DNA from: Bacteroidales bacterium | GTDB lineage: Bacteria; Bacteroidota; Bacteroidia; Bacteroidales; UBA7960 | DNA: 44,575 nucleotides | Direction of reading: 5' to 3' | Assembly: GCA_019429055.1 (NCBI GenBank) | Contig: JAHYJP010000009.1 | Span: 1-44,575, forward strand | In this document: positions 41,530 through 44,575 of the stretch, piece by piece | Layout of the letters: each line of letters starts with the position of its first letter | Position numbering within the stretch: position 1 is the first letter of the stretch | Notes under the pieces: model-generated | What the model saw: only the letters and a program-made list of their open reading frames with translations | Told to the model about the DNA's origin: nothing | Databases searched by the model: none | Made by a program: the position numbers and the translations under genes

Positions 41530-43725
41530 TTATTTTATTAAAATCCTTTTTGTTTTGACTCCATGATTACCACTTACCTGAACCAGGTAAATTCCTTTGG
41601 TTTCATTGCTGAGATCGACCTGGAATTGCTCATCCCACTGTGTGCTCACAACCTGGTTCTGATATACCAACTGTCCCTGGATATTGAAAATCCTGATATT
41701 TACCGGACCATTGGATGGTGACATCACTATATTAAACCTTCCCTCAGCCGGATTGGGGAAAACATCAAAAAGAAACTTATTTTCCCAATCGGCAACGGTA
41801 GTTTCAATTTGTTTGAAAACGGCTATAGCAGTAATGTCCTGATCAATGGTTACCGTGATCTGATCATTTTCATAGGTTTCGTTGCTGTCAAGAAGCCATT
41901 CTTCAAAAACCCAACCTTCGGCGGGTGTGGCTGAAAGCTCAACTTCAGTGCCTTCAACATATGTATATGTGCCGGTTGCAGGACTGGTTTGTCCCTCACC
42001 ATTGATCTGCATGGTGAGTTGCCATGTGGTTTCGGGTGTAATAAGCACAAGGTTTTCCCTGATAAGCTCTTCCCCGTTAAGGGTAAGTGAGATGGTTTTA
42101 TATCCTTCGGTTTCATAAACTACGGTATGGTCTTCAATTCCTGTTGCAGTTTGGGGTATTGCACCCTCACCAAAATGCCAGATGGCTTCATTGATCTCAT
42201 CTTCTGTAAGACAACCGGTATAAAAGAAAGTAACTTCCTCATTTACATCGGCAGATGTATTGCTTGCAGCAAAATCAATAGATTCGCCTGCCGATTGAAA
42301 TGACCAGTAATTGGCCGGTGCTACAAGGGGTTTGGTAATGGTTTTGTTTGGATTGGTTGCACTGATGTAATAATCAATTATGGTATTGCATGCCTGGGCA
42401 GGAATAACTGCAGTATAAATACCCGACTGAAATGTCATGGGGATTTCGGTAAAATCATCCTGATCATCAATTCTGTAAAATACGCTGGCTGATGTAATTC
42501 CGTTTGCATTTTTTATTTTGGCTTCAATAAGGTATTCACTTAAGTCTATTTCCACTTCACGGATAGGGGCGTGTGAAATAAATATGGGATCAGTAGCGGC
42601 TATCTCGCGACTTATGCAATGTATGGCACCACTTGCCGGTATCACATTTTCCATATTAATTCCAACAATATCGTAACCGGGCATGGCTTGCTGATAAATA
42701 GCCAGTGCTTCATTGTTCAGAACGGTATTATAGTAAGCGGGTACCATTACCAGATCGTTCAGGATCAATGAATTGGTATAAGTTCTGTAGCTTGTCTGTG
42801 GTGGATAATTTCCACCGGAAGACGGTACCATGGGTATACGAACCACCTGGTAATCTCTGTCGTAGCAGGTTTGATGATTATCAAGCAACCAGCTGAGATT
42901 GCTTTCGATATAAGGACCGTCGGAAACGCCGGTGGGGAATTGCGCAACCAGCAGGGTTTCTTCATCCAGCAATTTCATATGCATATCGAGGTGACTGATA
43001 TTATCGTAAGGAAGTTCATCCATCTTGATGTATTGGTCAATGCCCATATAGGCATATATTATGGCGTCAATCTGACTTTCCGTTAGCGAAGAATTCTCGG
43101 TAAGAATGAGCTTGGATGAAAAGCCTGTACCGTGTCCGTCGCTCATGAAATTCCCTCCGGTGGTAACCAGTCTGTTAGGGTTGGCAGTCATCTGAAATAC
43201 TTCCACATCAAGAGCATTGCCAAGGTTTACCGGCAACATATTGTCATTGGGTCGTTGAGGCCGGTTATAAACCCAATCTATAAAGGCCAGCTCGTCAGTA
43301 TCATCGAGATAAACACTTTGCGGACCGTAATCTCTTACCCAAACAGAATTAAAGGGTAATTGAAGTATGAAAATGTTGTCGAGGCTCACGCCACCCTGTG
43401 TAAGGTAAGACTGTACATTGGAAGGATTGCTGGCAATAATATAAACAGGCACCCTCAAACGGCTGTGGCGCACTATTTCACGTAACTCCGCAGAGTAAGA
43501 TGCCCAGGTTACTATTACACCACCGGCTTCTTCAAATTCAGCGGGTGTACGCGGCGGAACAGCCGGTGGGTTTATTCCTTTTGTGCCGTATTCAAAGGTA
43601 CGTATATACTCCTCGTACACTTCTTTTTCAGCCTCAGTTAATCCTTTGGGAAAAAATTCCTGTGATACTGCCGTAAAACTAATGAGCAGGAAAAGAACAA
43701 AAAAATTAAAGTATCTGTAACGCAT
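41530..43725 (-). CDS. Secreted Porphyromonas-type agmatine/peptidyl-arginine deiminase with T9SS signal
   Basis: 731 residues. Signal peptide (cleavage near SFTAVS-Q, residue 21). Residues ~45-390 are the PAD_porph/agmatine deiminase fold with the catalytic set intact: Asp132 (VWVRDYGP), GGNFMSDGHG, His245 and Asp247 (SHLDMH) and Cys370 (IHCISRE). It is followed by a beta domain (~395-480), a PKD-like domain (~490-570), a divergent InlB B-repeat-like domain (~575-645), and a T9SS type A sorting domain (~655-731, VFPNPAEGRFNIVM...KRILIK). In Porphyromonas gingivalis the related PPAD citrullinates protein C-terminal arginines; agmatine deiminases act on a small amine. Secretion by T9SS and the extra domains favour an extracellular role. 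Confidence 0.9.
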   Translation of the reverse strand: MRYRYFNFFVLFLLISFTAVSQEFFPKGLTEAEKEVYEEYIRTFEYGTKGINPPAVPPRTPAEFEEAGGVIVTWASYSAELREIVRHSRLRVPVYIIASNPSNVQSYLTQGGVSLDNIFILQLPFNSVWVRDYGPQSVYLDDTDELAFIDWVYNRPQRPNDNMLPVNLGNALDVEVFQMTANPNRLVTTGGNFMSDGHGTGFSSKLILTENSSLTESQIDAIIYAYMGIDQYIKMDELPYDNISHLDMHMKLLDEETLLVAQFPTGVSDGPYIESNLSWLLDNHQTCYDRDYQVVRIPMVPSSGGNYPPQTSYRTYTNSLILNDLVMVPAYYNTVLNNEALAIYQQAMPGYDIVGINMENVIPASGAIHCISREIAATDPIFISHAPIREVEIDLSEYLIEAKIKNANGITSASVFYRIDDQDDFTEIPMTFQSGIYTAVIPAQACNTIIDYYISATNPNKTITKPLVAPANYWSFQSAGESIDFAASNTSADVNEEVTFFYTGCLTEDEINEAIWHFGEGAIPQTATGIEDHTVVYETEGYKTISLTLNGEELIRENLVLITPETTWQLTMQINGEGQTSPATGTYTYVEGTEVELSATPAEGWVFEEWLLDSNETYENDQITVTIDQDITAIAVFKQIETTVADWENKFLFDVFPNPAEGRFNIVMSPSNGPVNIRIFNIQGQLVYQNQVVSTQWDEQFQVDLSNETKGIYLVQVSGNHGVKTKRILIK

Positions 43726-43750
43726 GTAATGATAGATTATTGATGTAATA

Positions 43751-44575
43751 TTATTGGTTAACTGTATTGATTCTTAAGAATTTATCTGATATTCCGAAAT
43801 GCTCGTTATAGATTCTGATAAAAAACATTCCGTGGTAGGTTAAGGATGAGAGATCGAGGGTTATCTGGCTTTGAATTTCATGGTTCTGTCGGTAATAAAC
43901 CCTTCTTCCGGTTATGTCATAAATTTCAATATTGATGAGCCAGTCAGGTGAATAATTTGTAAAATGCAAATTTAACAAATTTAATGTTAGCGGATTGGGG
44001 CCCAGTTTCATTTCAACGATCTGGCCGGGTTCCCATGGCGGTAAAATTCTGCAAACCAGCGGAAATACCGAAAGATTAACATTTAGGGTTCCGTTCCATG
44101 AATCCTTAAAATTATACCATACATTGTTATTCCATTGTTCCCAGGCATGGGTAATATCTGAAAAGTCGGATGCCAGAAGGGCAAGGGTATCGTTTTCCGG
44201 TAATATTACACCCATGAAAAAGGGGCCGTCAATGACTACAGCCGGTTCAAAGCTGAAATGTGTCAAGGCATCATTTTGCAGATCATTTTCAATTTTGCTG
44301 ATAGCCAGGGGAGTTCTTCTCATGGCATTTGTACCGGGTTTTCTGTCGCTGGCCAGTTCCCATATTGCAGCGTAGGCAGTTCCTCCTTTGTCATGGGCTG
44401 CTCCAAAGGCAAATGCACCGCCTTTAGCGATGGTATACTCTCCGGTATTTTCGAAATACTGTGCTTTTGCCTTATCATTGTATGCATTGGTTCCGGTGGC
44501 ATAACCCCCGTCACTGGCAAGGTAAAGATAAAGGGGAGCTGATTTGAGTGCCCTGTTTAGTGTATCGCAAACCAG
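43751..44575 (-). CDS. T9SS cargo protein, N terminus outside window
   Basis: The track ORF begins at an internal Met (44323), but the frame stays open to the window end, so only the C-terminal ~274 residues are seen. A beta-sandwich region (TGTNAYNDKAKAQYFEN; IAKGGAFAFGAAHDKG; VVIDGPFFMGVILPENDTLAL; HAWEQWNNNVWYNF) resembles an unnamed domain common in Bacteroidota T9SS proteins. It is followed by a sorting domain (LGPNPLTLNLLNLH...IYDITGRRVYY...KFLRI). The gene is 25 bp upstream of the deiminase gene on the same strand, so both are likely cotranscribed. Catalytic domains, if any, lie outside the window. Confidence 0.78.
   Translation of the reverse strand: MVCDTLNRALKSAPLYLYLASDGGYATGTNAYNDKAKAQYFENTGEYTIAKGGAFAFGAAHDKGGTAYAAIWELASDRKPGTNAMRRTPLAISKIENDLQNDALTHFSFEPAVVIDGPFFMGVILPENDTLALLASDFSDITHAWEQWNNNVWYNFKDSWNGTLNVNLSVFPLVCRILPPWEPGQIVEMKLGPNPLTLNLLNLHFTNYSPDWLINIEIYDITGRRVYYRQNHEIQSQITLDLSSLTYHGMFFIRIYNEHFGISDKFLRINTVNQ

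Noticed and set aside
44320-44520. 66-codon minus-strand ORF near the window end
   Set aside because: The 43751 frame stays open to the end of the window and gives a coherent beta-sandwich protein there, so the overlapping ORF is a shadow.
1-44575. CRISPR arrays, insertion sequences, prophage or conjugation genes
   Set aside because: No regularly spaced repeats, transposase or integrase motifs, or phage structural genes were seen on either strand.

Overview
The window reads as a chromosome segment of an anaerobic-type member of the Bacteroidales (Bacteroidota). The evidence is the protein content: type IX secretion (T9SS) C-terminal sorting domains, Bacteroidota-restricted families (DUF4831, DUF4301, DUF5063, DUF4369/DUF5106 thioredoxin-like lipoproteins), a GT3-type bacterial glycogen synthase, a Porphyromonas-type arginine deiminase, and several promoters of the Bacteroidota form (TTG, 19-21 nt, TAnnTTTG). 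I saw no phage, insertion sequence, CRISPR array or plasmid function. This is largely core chromosome, with some unusual enzymes.

Layout. 1-2776: the 3' part of a membrane sensor (HAMP-GAF-PAS) and a TPR-SPOR protein. 3044-12242: a glycogen/alpha-glucan locus on the + strand. It has a debranching enzyme, a GT4 glycosyltransferase and a GH57 enzyme ending at a strong terminator, then a separate 1429-residue protein that fuses a glycogen synthase to an alpha-glucan phosphorylase. 12416-15653: fabG and a large exported helical-repeat protein. 15656-23595: minus-strand genes, namely a small DoxX/DUF417-like membrane protein, an operon of DUF4831 lipoprotein, short-chain reductase and GNAT-nitrilase fusion, and then pepE followed by a divergent cyanophycin-synthetase-like ligase.

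23866-30798: a GroES-like protein and DUF4301 on the + strand, a TlpA-like lipoprotein on the - strand, a large GLUG-repeat T9SS cargo protein, and DUF5063. 30858-31158: a well-formed promoter driving two tandem tRNA-Leu genes (GAG and CAG). 31254-35778: an unrecognised membrane protein, an unrecognised exported protein with a probable beta-barrel end, and a TPR/coiled-coil sensor whose SpoIIE-like phosphatase domain seems to have lost its catalytic acidic residues. 36011-44575: exported hydrolases (nucleotide pyrophosphatase/phosphodiesterase, M19 dipeptidase, S9 oligopeptidase), a small lipoprotein, a T9SS arginine deiminase and a truncated T9SS cargo protein at the window edge.

Functional themes are storage and turnover of alpha-glucan in the cytoplasm, and peptide/amino-acid scavenging at the cell envelope. 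The best candidates for undescribed biology are the CphA-like protein with substituted catalytic motifs beside pepE, the synthase-phosphorylase fusion, and the apparent pseudophosphatase. All function calls come from reading motifs by eye; no database search was run.
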